NCBI GenBank assembly: GCA_020912385.1
Contig: CP087217.1
Coordinates: 1,364,001-1,428,000 of the forward strand
Direction: 5' to 3'
DNA length: 64,000 bases
Source: Neofusicoccum parvum
Taxonomy: Eukaryota; Ascomycota; Dothideomycetes; Botryosphaeriales; Botryosphaeriaceae
A program made the translations under genes and the position numbers. The notes under the pieces are model-generated. The model did no database searches, had not been told where the DNA came from, and saw only the letters and a list, made by a program, of their open reading frames with translations. Positions 21,655-33,383 of this stretch are shown here, piece after piece (within the stretch, counting starts at the first letter, position 1; each line of letters begins with the position of its first letter).

Positions 21655-23589
21655 TTACTTCGTGCTTCGCATTGCTCCCCCTTCTCTCAACAATACAGCA
21701 GCAGCAATAGCAATAGCAGCTACGCCCGTCGAAACAATGAAGGCATAACGTATGCCATCGTAGTACACTAACCTGGCAGGGTATTGCAGCTCAGGTGGAA
21801 GCTGGCGCAATGTCGTGACGGAGTGACGGATTCTCTCAATTATCTGTCAAGGACTAGATTAGTATGGCGACGACAGTAAATTGGAAGAAGGGATCAATGA
21901 AGCGGAGCTGAGAAACTGGATGAGGTAGACATACTTCCCGTTTATCTGGCACGTCAGGCAGTGCATCTGGCAGCTTCTTTTTGAGTGTATTTTGCAAAAC
22001 GGTGGACGTGATTGCTACACCCCAAACAGATCCAAGACTGCGAATAAGGTAGACTGTTGATGCGGAGACTGCGTGGTCTGAAATGTATTAGCATGAGTCT
22101 CAGAATGTGGATTCTTATCAATTAATTCTCACCAGCATGATCAAATGCAGCCAGCGTTGTGAACAGAATCCCGGGGTATATGATTCCCTGTCCAAGATTG
22201 GCCGGGAAGGTGAAGATCAGATACTTCCATGCAGCATCGTGGAAGCCCAGCGACAGGACGAGTAGGTTTCCAAAAGCCATTAGTGCTGCGCCTGCTCGTA
22301 CGAGCCAGAACAGCTTCCCCCACCTCGACATGACAATTCCGGAAATAAGACCTCCAATGGGGGTTGCAAGAGAGGGTATGGCCAGTCTAGCACCCGCCTT
22401 GGTTGCGGAGTCGAGAAGAACCACTTGGAAGAACAGCGGAAGCATGAAGAGATACTGCATACTCTGTTAGTAAACTTGAGGGTTTCTAATGACCGAGAGT
22501 CCTGCAACATACGGCATACGCAGCAAGACCGGCGCAAACGTTTGCAATCTGCACGAACACAGGAAGGCGTCCTCGAAGCATGCGCAACGGTATGACCGGA
22601 ACGGCAGTCGTTTTGGCTTCCACAACGAGGAACAATGCAAGGAAAACCACGCTGCTGGCCAAAGAGGCTATGACCCAGACATTGCTCCACGGAAGTTCAT
22701 TACCGCCCAAGCTCATGCCAACCAACTGGGTTGAGATACCCACAACGAGCAGAAACGCGCCGCTGAAGTCAACCCTCCGCCAGACCTGCTTGAGGGACGG
22801 CTGATGAAGGCTGAACTCACCCCTCGGATTCTCAATCACTAGTGCTCCAAGCAATAGGGCGACAGCTGAGATAGGGACTTGTAGGAGGAAACACCAGCGC
22901 CAGCCAATATAGTCAGCAATCGAGCCTCCGAACGAAGCGCCGCAGATAGCCCCGAAGCCGAACATGCCATTCTGCAGAGCTTGGTACATACCGCGCTTGC
23001 GGAAGGGAATCATGTCCGAGTTGACGATTGTAGCTTGGCAAGGATATTAGCTGTCTTTAGATCGCGTGATTGTTGGATAGATGGAGCAAAAAAGTGTAGA
23101 CGACTTACCCATGGTCATAAGGCCGCCCCCGCCAAACCCGCACACAGCTCTCATGCAATTAAGCGTCACAACATCCTGAGCCAGTCCGCATCCAAGACAT
23201 CCAACGGCAAAGGTGATTGTTGAGACGAAGAAACAAATCCGCCGCCCAAACAAATCAGAAAAGCGGCCATACAGTGGTTGAAAGGCGGTGCTCGTGACGA
23301 GATAAGACGTCGTGAGCCAAGACGCGGTGTTTGCAGCGTCAAAATCAGAGCTTATGACGGCGTAGGTCGCAGCGGTAATCGTGCCGTCAAAGCCGTAGAG
23401 AAAGACATTGGCGAAGATGGCTGTCTCAATCCACAGAAAATGGTTCGGAGGGTGCCATGCTTCTTCAGGATCCGGGTGATTGAGTAGAGGCCGACTGTCC
23501 TCACAAGACGCGGGAATACCAGCTGGGTCGGGATCGACTGTCGTCGCGTTTTCCTCATCACGAGGCTGAAGTGTGCCGTAGCCTGCCAT
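21655..23589 (-). CDS. MFS exporter (DHA2-type, 14-TM-like)
   Basis: Multi-exon major facilitator gene. The first exon starts MAGYGTLQPRDEENATTV and contains TAIFANVFLYGFDGTITAATYAVISSDF, the YGRFSDLFGRR loop and CGLAQDVVTLNCMRAVCGFGGGGLMTM. Splicing continues as ATIVNSDMIPFRKRGMYQ and then GSIADYIGWRWCFLLQVP, the motif-C region. Later exons carry further paired helices, and the last ends ...AAAVLLREGGAMRSTK at the TAA (21655-21657). This order is that of fungal DHA2 proton antiporters such as toxin and azole efflux pumps. It is transcribed away from the arylsulfotransferase-like gene. Its location suggests it exports a locally made product, but the substrate is unknown. Confidence 0.87.
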
Positions 23590-24284
23590 GAGGCCAATCC
23601 AGAATTTTTTCCGCAGGCTGTAGGGAAAGCCAGGACAGACCTCAGGAACCCGTGATTTTGCGGCTTTTACATTGGATTTTGTTGGCCCAATTTCTTGCTG
23701 GGCCTGTGGCCAACGCGCGAAAACATCAATGGCGGTACAGATAGCGCATGTAAAGCTGCGAAGACGGTCGAAACGCCTTAAACGGCAACAGCACGCAATC
23801 ATGGCTGTGCGTTGCGAGCTGCGGGCTCGGGCCTCTTTCCAACCAAGGTTAGATGCTCTCACGGAACACTGATCCGCACGGCGCAATCTTCCGGACACAC
23901 GGCAGAGATGTATCATGACGTCGAAGCAGGTCCCTCATTCTGCGCAAGGACGGACCTCCGTATGGCAAAGCCCGTAGCACGCAATACCGATGATAAGTAA
24001 GCACGAAATGCTGCCCCATAATGGGTTGCAGCTGCAGGACATCGTGATTCTGAAGAATCAGAGCCACTGAAAGGACGAATACTATCACTTGCATGACTTG
24101 AATTCCAGCCTTCTCCACATATCACATGTGATTGAGTTTCGCAGAATTCTGGGGGGTGAAGACATCATCACAACCTGGCAGAGCGCACGTGCGGGGTTTG
24201 TCGATGTTAAAGCCAGCAAGCAGCTGCAACCGCGTTTTTGTTTCCTCAGAGTGGGACACTTAGCATAACAATTTACCGTTCAAA
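23590..24284. promoter_or_regulatory. divergent promoter with two E-box-like palindromes
   Basis: Shared upstream region of the MFS exporter and the arylsulfotransferase-like gene. It contains the perfect palindromes ATCACATGTGAT (24121-24132) and CGCACGTGCG (24184-24193), both with a CANNTG core. Such cores are recognised by basic helix-loop-helix factors; use here is inference. Confidence 0.5.
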
Positions 24285-26042
24285 ATGCTTTCCCAAATCT
24301 CAATGCGCCAAACCATTGCTCTCCTGGCCGCTGGGCTGCCATTGGCAGCCGCTGACTGGCAATTCAAATCTCGTCCCGATCTTGCGCCTCCGCGCCTCAA
24401 CATTACCATTCCTGCTGCATCAACAACTGAGTCTGGTTACCTTTTCATCGCCCCCTTTGCCGGGATTCCAGACACCCCATCCGAGCAGCACGGCCCCCGC
24501 CAAGCTGGCCCGTACATATTCCGCGACAATGGTGACCTAGTCTGGTCTGGGTATGGAATCTACTCAATCTGGGCAACAAATTTCCAAGCTGCGCGATGGA
24601 AAGGCCAGGATGTTCTCTTTAGTTTCGAGGGAGACCACAATCCGGGATACGGGCATGGACACGGCCACACAACGATCTTGGACAAGCATTACGACACTAT
24701 CAGGGAATTGAGGGCAGGTAACCACAAATTGACTGACAAGCATGAATTCCACGTCATTGGGGAAGAAACTGCCTTGATCCAGATCTATCAACCCGTCCCG
24801 CGAGATCTGACTCCGTGGGGAGCAAGCGAGGAGCAGCAATGGATTGTCAATGCCATAATTCAAGGTACGCGATACAATTACTTACACACGGAGCAATCTC
24901 AATTGATAGGATCCTCTTTCCTTAGAGCTCGACATCGAAACCGGCAAGCTCCTCTTCGAATGGGCAAGTCTCGACCACGTCACCCCTGACGGTACGCACT
25001 CCCTTCCCCTCCCCTCTTCGACCCTAACACCCCCGCAGAAGCCATCCTCCCCATCAACCCGGGCCAAGCCGGCTCCGGCTACAACTCCTCCGACGCCTGG
25101 GACTACTTCCACATCAACAGCGTCGACAAAGACAGCTCCGGCAACTATCTCATCTCAGCCCGCGACGCCTGCTCCATCCACAAGATCTCCGGCGCAACCG
25201 GCGAGATCCTGTGGCGTCTGGACGGCACGAACTCCTCCTTCGCGCTCGGCCCCAACGCCACCTTCTGCTTCCAGCACCACGCGCGGTGGCTGCCCAACCC
25301 GACGGACGACCCGGCAATCGAGCTGATCTCGCTGTACGACAACTCCGCGCACGGCACCGAGCACGGCGGCGGCAGCGAGGTTCACACGGCGCCGCACTCG
25401 AGCGGCAAGATCCTGCGCCTGAACGCGACGGACTGGACGGCGCGGCTGGTGCAGGGCTTCTACCCGCCGCCGGGCACGCGCCTGCTGTCCAAGTCGCAGG
25501 GCTCGACACAGGTGCTGCCGAGCGGGAACGTGCTCGTGAACTGGGGGTCTGAGGGCGCGCTGACTGAGTATCGGCCGGATGGCACGCCCGTCTTCCACGC
25601 GTACTTTGATAGCGGGGCGCTGGCGGAGGGCGTGGAGAACTACCGCGCGTTCCGGTATAATTGGACGGGGCTGCCGAGTGAGGACCCGGCGGTCGTGGCG
25701 CTGGAGAAGGCGGATGGGAGCGGCACGACGGTCTATGTTTCGTGGAACGGGGATACCGAGACCAAGGTGTGGAGGTTCTTTGAAGAGGGAAGAAGAGATG
25801 GTGCGCGCAGCCTACTGGGGGAGAGCGAGAGGAAGAGCTTTGAAACAAGCTTGGAGATTCCGGGGCGTGCGGTTGACAAGGTGATTGCGGAGGCGGTGGA
25901 CGGCAGTGGAAAGGTATTGCGGACCACTGGACCGGCGGCTTTGGAAAGAGAAGTCCTGCCAAAGAAAGGAGACAGGAAGCAGCAAGTGCAAGGACTAGTG
26001 GTAAACGAAGAGAGGGAATATCTAAGGAAGCCAACCGTCTGA
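24285..26042 (+). CDS. arylsulfotransferase-like secreted protein (ASST family)
   Basis: Three-exon gene (24285-24864, 24926-24991, 25039-26042) for 549 residues. Residues 1-23 form a signal peptide (MRQTIALLAAGLPLAAADW). The rest matches the fungal arylsulfotransferase (ASST-type) beta-propeller family, with SGYLFIAPF, GPYIFRDNGDLVWSG, FSFEGDHNPGYGHGH, the junction ELDIETGKLLFEWASLDHV, DYFHINSVDKDSSGNYLIS, FCFQHHARW, GSTQVLPSGNVLVNWG and ENYRAFRYNWTG. True bacterial ASSTs transfer sulfate between phenols via a catalytic His. Fungal members are mostly uncharacterised, so the activity is not assured. N-glycosylation sites (NIT, NSS, NAT) fit secretion. No C-terminal anchor is seen. It is divergent from the MFS exporter. 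Confidence 0.88.
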
Positions 26043-26351
26043 GGAGTTTAGCCCATGCTTTTAAACCACCCTCTTCCAAATCTCGAGCACATCTTCAAGC
26101 TCACCGAATATGTTGGTGAGACAGCACTCTAAAAAATCAAGATCATACCCCACTGAGGAACTACAGTGAATGCATGTCCTGCATACAGCGCTGTTGCATG
26201 TTTTTCATGAATTCTGACTCCATAATACTTTTAGATGTTCTTTTCCATAGAGCATGAGTTCCTTGGTTGTCTGGGTTGTACATACTGACTGACGGTCCCG
26301 CTTCCGTCATCATAGCCATAGTTATCACTCAACGCGTTCTGGCACCCAGGA
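26043..26351. other. intergenic, convergent 3' ends
   Basis: AT-rich 3' flanks. Nothing else recognised. Confidence 0.4.
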
Positions 26352-27467
26352 TCACGAAGCCACGCTCATTGGCTTCTGGCCGTAGGTGAAGTATAGCTTA
26401 AATGACAATTTGTACTTTGATGTCAGGAACTCCTTAAGAACGGCCGCTGTCAGCGCCTCGCTCCGAACAAGGTCCCAGCCCAAGACCCGCGTGAAGATTG
26501 CAAGGCAGGTTGGCCTACAAGAGAGATCAATTATGAGTTCAGTAATAATGAAAGCAGGAATCAACAACATACCGGATGCCCTCAAGTACATTGAGCAGCG
26601 CGACCTTCCCCAACTCAACCTGATCCTTATCCCAGGTCCCAATCGGACAATCCACAACCTCCTGTCTCACATTCACGAACCCCGCCTTAACCATCCTCTC
26701 CTTCTGCTCATGCGCAATATTGAACTTCCGCCCAATCTTCTTGCTCGCCTCGTTCACGCACTCCTGCCAGTACCAGGCCTGGCTCTCTCCCTTGACAGCC
26801 TCAAACGCCGGGTCAGCAGCGAAGAACATAGACGTCGGCTCTTGATGCTCGACCCAGCCACCGGGCCGCAGGTGATCGAACGCCTGGCGCCATAACTTAT
26901 CCCAGTCCTCGATGCCACCCGGATATAGATACCGCGCGTGGATGAAGTCGAAGTGGCCTTTCTGGTTGGCGAAGAGCCAGTCGGCGTTGGCGTCGTCGAT
27001 GATGAACTTGCAGTTTGGCGATGTCCCTGTGGGTGGCACAATCAGCATCTCTTCCCCATCCCTGTTACTTCTTCACAACATCCTTGCGGGATCTCACAAG
27101 ACGGCTGTATGGCGCTGAGATCCGTCCCGATGACCTCACACGCCGGATACTTGTCCGCAAAGTCCAGCGCCCACATGCCCGTGCCGGTGCCGATGTCGAG
27201 GCAGAGCTGCGGGTTAGCACCAAGCGGAGCTTTGTGCAGGTCGCCTTTAAGCACGAGGTTAAAGCAGTGGCCCATCAGGTCGAGCCTGTCCTGCTCTTTC
27301 TCGTCTTCCGGGAGCAGGTATGTGCCCTCGCGGTGCGCGTGGTAGCGGCGGCCATTCTCGAACCTACCCTGCAAGATGGAGGAAGTGACGGATGCGGAGA
27401 GGTCGGAGTAGATGGCGGACTCAGCCGAGGTGAGGGAGGAGGTCTCGTTGTCATTTGGGGCTGCCAT
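26352..27467 (-). CDS. LaeA-like SAM-dependent methyltransferase
   Basis: Three-exon gene (27467-27098, 27026-26573, 26514-26352) for 328 residues. The SAM-binding core is CLDIGTGTGMWALDFADKYP (motif I) followed by [26 protein letters not shown], where the conserved Trp is restored by splicing, then FDFIHARYL and LRPGGWVEHQE. This is the layout of fungal LaeA-like methyltransferases. Many of these act on small metabolites or have no known substrate, and LaeA itself is a global regulator of secondary metabolism. The family is large, so calling this LaeA would be wrong. It has no signal peptide. It lies at the end of the OYE, exporter and sulfotransferase-like block. Confidence 0.9.
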
Positions 27468-28128
27468 GGCTGGTTGGGCTTTGGGGAATGGTGAGGGTTG
27501 CTTTGGTGGATAAGGGGCGCTATCATTCTACGTATTTTGTATCTTCATTCTCACTGCGCCGCTGCGGCACAGCGCTCGACTGACAAAGTACGCCGCAGCG
27601 AAGGTGGAGACACCGGGCTGGTACATGATCATGCCAATTGTCGAACTGATCGACCGCTGAGAGGGCTTTCTTCCGCCAACGCACGCAACGTCATTGATTG
27701 TACTTCTCAAGCAGTATAGGATGAACACAAAACAATGATCTATAATTCCAAGAATGGCTGCAATGCGTGGTGGAGGGAAGTAGGTACGACACTGAAGTGG
27801 TTCGTGCGCCGTGGGGCACTCGGCAAGACGGTTGCCTTTCCGCTGCGGCGTGGTTTGATCATCATGCGGTCTGTGAGATGGGAGACCATCTGAATGAACA
27901 GCGTAAGGAAACTGCAACTATACAGAGAAGTTTGATTCGAGGAAGGCGGGTGATTCCAAATATACATGCAAAAGGTCTACCAGCGAGTCCTTCTAGAACA
28001 ACTTCCCGATATGCTATTCGAGGTAATACGTATTATTGCTTGTAAACTTGGCCCGAACCAGCGTTTCAGCAGCATGCTAAATGATGTATGTACAACCGAG
28101 TAGGAAGGCCACAAGACCGACTTCCATC
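27468..28128. other. intergenic
   Basis: Promoter of the methyltransferase gene and 3' flank of the carboxypeptidase gene. No supported gene. Confidence 0.4.
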
Positions 28129-29811
28129 TCACGCCATGACCCTATAGACCTGATACTCGTCCCCAACACTCACCGGCAAAACATTAAACGTCGCATACGA
28201 ATCAATCCCCTCGGGCTCCAGCGTCACAAACGCATGCGCCGCATTCTTCTGCCTCGTGCTGACCCAAAAACCGCCCGCCGGAATCCTCACCTCCTTCGTT
28301 ACCACCTCCGTCGTCACAGTCGTCCTCGCCACGCCCTCATACTTGGAGCCCGCGACGGCCGCGCCCGTGATGTTCAGCGCCTCGACGACCCCGCGAAACT
28401 CGCTCTTCAGCGTCTCGACCTCCACGCCCGTCACGCGCAGCCGCTCCGCCACATCCGCCCAAGCGCGCGAGAAGACGTACGCCTCGGGGCGGGCGCGCGT
28501 CAGGTTCGCGACGGCGGGCGTCGTGTTCAGGAAACGGACGGGGACGTCGACCAGGCTGCCGGTGGTGGCGTCGACGTACGTCCACGAGATGTTGGTCGGG
28601 CGGGCGGCGTCGGTGACGACGATATCGCCGGCGCCGGCGATGAAGTCGGCGCGCGCGGCCTCGACCGTCTCCACCACCTCGTCGGCGCGGTCGATGGCGG
28701 TCTGCACGAGGGCCTCCAGCATGGTCAGGCCGGTGGCGACGCGGCGCTGCCAGTGCTGGGCGGCCAGGCGGATGCCGCGCGTCTCGAAGAGGAACATGAC
28801 GGCCTGGGTGAGGGCGACGGCGCTGTCGCCGATCTTGGCGTCGCCGGTGGTCTCCTCCAGGACCAGCTCGTCCGTGCCGGCGTCGGCGGTGACGTAGGGC
28901 GCCCAGCGCAGGCCGCGCGCCTCCATGGCCGCGGCGATGGCGTCGGCGAAGACGGTCTCGGAGAGCGCGCGGATGGCGCCGTGCACGTTGAGGTTCTTCA
29001 TCGCGGAGAACTGGCCGTCCTGCGCGGCGCGGTACTGGCCGCCCGCCCCGTACCCCGTCGACGCCGTGTACTCGTGGCAGTCGACGCCGACGTGCGGCGC
29101 GAAGCTGACCATGAGCTGCTTGATGTCGCGGGTCTGCTGGCGCGCGAGCTTGGTGTGGTCGCGGTTGGGGTCGAAGTTGGTGGCCAGGTAGCGCTGGAAG
29201 TAGGCCACGCCGTCCGGGTTGTACCGCGGGAGCACCAGGATGTCGGCCTTCTCGAGCACCGAGGCTGCCCATGTAGAGTTGGCGTCGAGCTTCCCCAGGA
29301 GCGCGAGCAGGCTCTGGTCGCCGGCCGGCTCGTTGCCGTGCACGCCGCCCTGCATCCAGATGCGTACCTTACCGGGTGCGCTGGGCCCTTGGCGCGAGCT
29401 CGTCAAGTAGACGTACGGAATTGACCGACCTTCCTCGGATGTGAAGTCCGGGTTGTGGTAGGTGAGCCATTCATTCCGGGCAGCGAGGCCGCGGAGAAAG
29501 GAGTCTGTTGTGCGTCAGAATTTTCGTATTCCGTCCTAAACCAGTCGATGGCAGACGCTGCAGGTTCAACGGCACATACCAAGAGTGGCTTCGTCAGTCG
29601 GCCCGCTCGTGCCATTGGCGAAGCCGCTTGGCACCGTCTCCGGGCTCGCGAACGCCGGCGAGAGGAGGTCAATGCCGGACACTTCGGGGAAGTTGACGGC
29701 AACGAGATCATCATCCTGTGTCACGGGAACCTGATTGTCGGCGTACGTGAATTGCGCAGCCGCCAAGCCCGCATGAAACAGACCGAGCGCGAGGCCTTCC
29801 CGAATGAGCAT
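28129..29811 (-). CDS. secreted M14-type metallocarboxypeptidase-like protein
   Basis: Two-exon gene (29811-29580, 29504-28129) for 535 residues. A hydrophobic N-terminus (LALGLFHAGLAAAQF) acts as signal peptide. After GRSIPYVYLTSS, the zinc-binding HxxE occurs at His133-Glu136 (GGVHGNEPAG). NPDGVAYFQRYLATNFDPNRDH and VDCHEYT, which supplies the third zinc ligand, follow in the order expected for zinc carboxypeptidases (peptidase M14). The C-terminal 170 residues form an extra beta-rich part with NxS/T sites. It probably trims peptides outside the cell. GC is very high from 28330 to 29130 in all codon positions. The specificity is not predictable. Confidence 0.88.
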
Positions 29812-30694
29812 TGTGGATGGGTTCCGGATTCGGATGCCTGCAGAGTTGAGGGCGATGGCGACGATGACGGCGGCGCAAGTAGTGATATTTAAGCAACCGC
29901 CAACTTCTGCAAGTCCCGCTGATTACACGTCCACGAAATAACATCATGTCACCGATATCGCGGAACGACCTTCTGGAAGTGATCTTGCCAAGCATTGGCA
30001 AGCTTGGAGGCCGGCGGCCATATCTGGGAGAGCATCCTGTCAACTCTGAACTCGAGACAACTCCAGCTGCAATGCAAGAATCGGTCACGATCCAGTGCTG
30101 AGATAATGAGCAGCGGGATCATCGTAGGGCTGGCTGGTTGGGGTCAAGTTGGGGTTCCGCATGCATGCCGGGTAGGTACAGTGTGCATCCCGGAACCAAA
30201 GCACAAGAAGCCGGAAATAACCCGGATGTAGAAGACCAACAGTGTTCTTGTTTGTATTGGACAGCAAGAAAGAGATTGAATGGCAACTACCGGTCACAAC
30301 GCAACGGCAGATATAGACAGAGATCCCGGGGTAATGCCAAGCAGAGGAGGGGAAGAGCAAAGGATGGCTCGGAAGTGAGTATTCATGGTCGTGATGCATT
30401 ACCACCAGCGGCGTACGATTTTGTTGTAGACCAAAATTAACCATACGCATTTGTACCGGGAAGTGGGCGAGTCAATGGTCTGTCAATCTTAGAGAGTAAT
30501 GCAAAATGTGCAATCTCAGCCTGCACCACAACCCCATCCTACAGCTGATCCCGACCTCCACAATCCCATCCTACAGTTGGCCCCGACCTCCACTCTCGTT
30601 TACCATCACCGCAGACTTGCTTCTACACCATTGGGAAACCCATGAAAAAAGGCTTGAGACCGCCACATCACCATGCAGTTGTTCCTTGGAAGTG
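29812..30694. other. intergenic
   Basis: Promoter of the carboxypeptidase gene and 3' flank of the sugar permease gene. No supported gene or repeat. Confidence 0.4.
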
Positions 30695-32796
30695 TTACTG
30701 CTTGTTTGCGGCAACATTCAATCCCTCGTGCGCAATTTCAGCTTCAGTCTTATGGATTTCCTGATCCTCCTGTTGTGCATATTGAAGGGGTCGCTTCGTT
30801 GAAATTGCTTCCGGGTTCTTGATGACTATAAGTGGAGGATTCGTTCGGTAATACGCGTCGAGATCCTCGAGACTCCGGTTGGCTGGATACGTGTGAGCTT
30901 CTGAAGTCTACATGAAAACGGGTTCCGTGATCTTAACTTACCGGTCTCTGGATAGAAGAGGTATATGACTGGTAAAAACACGGCATTGAACACTGTCCAT
31001 ACAATCCAGAACCGCCAATCAAGATTCTGGATTCCGATGGGCGTGATCTCGACAATGACAAAGTTCGTGATCCTGAAACGGATTCGTCAGTACATATGCT
31101 TATCTAGGTCCTCCTTACGAGTTTAGGGCTGCCAGTTTCTTTCAAGGGTTTGAGAGGGCAGGATCTAGAGCATAGGCTTTACCAATTCGTAGCTGTCGCA
31201 ACAGCTGCACCTTTAGTCCTCATTGGCAGGCTGTTGATCTCGCTTGGGAACAGCCAAGGTACACCCAACATCCCTATGCCGAAGGCGATGTAGTAGAGGA
31301 AAAAGAAAGCAATGGAAGCGGATGCAATAGCTGAGCCATTACTGCTGTTCTCAGAGAATCTCAGCAGTATGGTAATAATGAAGAAAGAGAAGAACTGGCC
31401 AAACGTAGACAGTAACATGAGGTTTCGGCGGCCCCATTTCTCGACGAGAGGGATAGCCACACTGGAGAATATAAGGTACGAAGTCGCATTGCATGCCGTC
31501 AAGAGACGCGCCGTTGAGTTGGTCAATCCGACGTATTCAATCAGCACGGTCGGAAGCTATCTTTTGTCAGCCATATCTATTTCGTAAAGTCCCTTGTCTT
31601 CCCGCCGTCTCACTCACATAGTAGCTCCTATAAGCACCGGATATAATCAGCTTTTGGATTCTTGTATGATGTTTATGAGGGAACAACTTCTTACATAATA
31701 TTGATACCCTCAAATTGTTGCATGAATTGCGTGCCTGCGCCAAGAAGGAGACGCCGAACAGTTTTAGTTGAACCAGTGTTGCGGCCGCGTGCGAGGTCCC
31801 TCCATTTTACTGCGTGTTCGCGTTCATATCGGACACTAAACTCGATGGTATGCATTTGCGTTATGACGTATGGGTCGTTCTGTGGCTTGGCTTCCAAGGC
31901 TGCCAGGATACTCTGGGCTTCTTCCATGCGATCATTTCCGATAAGCCAGCTCGATAAGTCGTTAGTCTTGTTACAAGCGATGACAGTGTTGGGAAGCATA
32001 CCGTGGAGATTCTGGAAGCCAAGGTACAGTGGCCCAGAGGATAATGATGAAGAAAAATTGAAACGCCAATGGGAAGCGCCAGGCAACTGAGCCACCCCTG
32101 AATGAGAGACCGTAGTTGATCCAGTTGACCATGGTGAAGCCTGCGATATTCATCGCCATTTCCAAGATGACCAACTTGCCCCTCCATTTGACCTGTGATG
32201 TTTCTGTCTGCCAGATTGGAGCAGTGGCAGTGTTGATGCCGTTTCCGAGACTAGAGACATCAGTCAGGATCGAAGACGTTACTAATGGACCCTTTCAGAG
32301 CAACCCACCCAAGAATAATCCTTCCAACAAACATTTGTGCCAGACTGTACGATGTCGTTTGAATGAGCGCGCCTACTGCCATGATTGTTGTTCCCAAGAG
32401 GACAGAGTGCTTTCTACCGAGTCTTTCACCAATTGTAAAAGCAATGATGGCACCAAAAAAGCAACCAACATCGTAAATAGCAGTAACGGTTGATAGGACC
32501 TTCGTTCTTCCGGGACCGACCAAGTCATGAAGCTCGAGGAAATCTTGCGTAACGACAACACCACCTGGCGGAGAAGTCAGAGTCCATCGTTCAGAAGTAG
32601 ATTGGACCACGCACTAAAGACACCCTGATCATAGCCAAACAGGGTCATATCGGTAGCACATGCGACCTGAATACCATCAACCGGATTTTGGGCTATGCAT
32701 TTCCACGCGGATTGAGCTTACTGTAATCCAGAACGTCAACCATCCTCCCGTCAAGCCGAAGAATGGCTTTTTGTCTGAGCTGGTTAAGATGGCCAT
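30695..32796 (-). CDS. MFS sugar transporter (SP family)
   Basis: Multi-exon gene starting at 32796 with MAILTSSDKKPFFGLTGGW. Exons then read VACATDMTLFGYDQGG, VVVTQDFLELHDL, GAIIAFTIGERLGRKHS (the R-x-G-R-K loop after TM2), AGFTMVNWINYGLSF, AWRFPLAFQFFFIIILW followed by the PESPR signature of sugar porters, QQFEGINIM, LVEKWGRRNLML, GVPWLFPSEINSLPMRTKGAA and YPETANRSLEDLDAYY. The order is that of the twelve-helix PF00083 family, such as fungal hexose, pentose or lactose permeases. The protein ends in a charged cytosolic tail (stop at 30695-30697). It acts at the plasma membrane as a proton-coupled sugar or polyol importer. The specific sugar cannot be read from the sequence. Confidence 0.88.
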
Positions 32797-33383
32797 GGTC
32801 GTTAAGAAACAGCAGTACCTGATGTATTTGCTGAAAGTCAGGACAGACCATTGTTAACTTATATGCGCCCTCGAGTCACGCCAGAGCCGCGACAATCTGC
32901 GGGGAAAATCTGGAGTCGGCAACCCGAGCCTTCGGGTGTCATCGGGAAATTGACTGGAATAGGTACTGTGGGATCCTCGAAATCGGGGTTACTCTATGGA
33001 CGAAAATAAGAAGAACACCTTGCTGATCAATTACCGAGCTAAAGCCGGGTTGAGTTGGAAGTCTCATAGGTCGGTAGTTTGGTGCGGAGTGCGGGGATCT
33101 GACATCAGCCTAAAGCGTCCCCGCGGAACATGAGGAGGTAAGCAAATGCGATTGACAAGTCAAATACAGCACTGATGTGTTTGATCCTTGGACAATGGAA
33201 AATTGATATAACTGAAGCTTAATCGCCGGGAGCTCCCGAAACCGCCATAATCCATCGATGGAGCGTGCTACAAACGCGATTTGCACATCTGAAAGGTAGT
33301 TTCCCATGTCTTTATGTCTTAAGGCCATGAGTCACTATATAGTATGATATCAGAGGCCTAAAAGCGGCTATATGCCAGGCGCT
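32797..33383. other. intergenic
   Basis: Promoter of the sugar transporter gene and 3' flank of the OPT gene. No gene seen. Confidence 0.4.

Noticed and set aside
18204..27467. Known fungal RiPP (ustiloxin/dikaritin) cluster
   Set aside because: No DUF3328 UstY-type protein was recognised, and the repeat units are not separated by Kex2 sites as in those precursors.
28081..29424. 447-codon plus-strand frame over the carboxypeptidase
   Set aside because: It is antisense to a gene with clear M14 motifs and has Arg/Gly/Val-rich composition typical of a GC-rich shadow frame.
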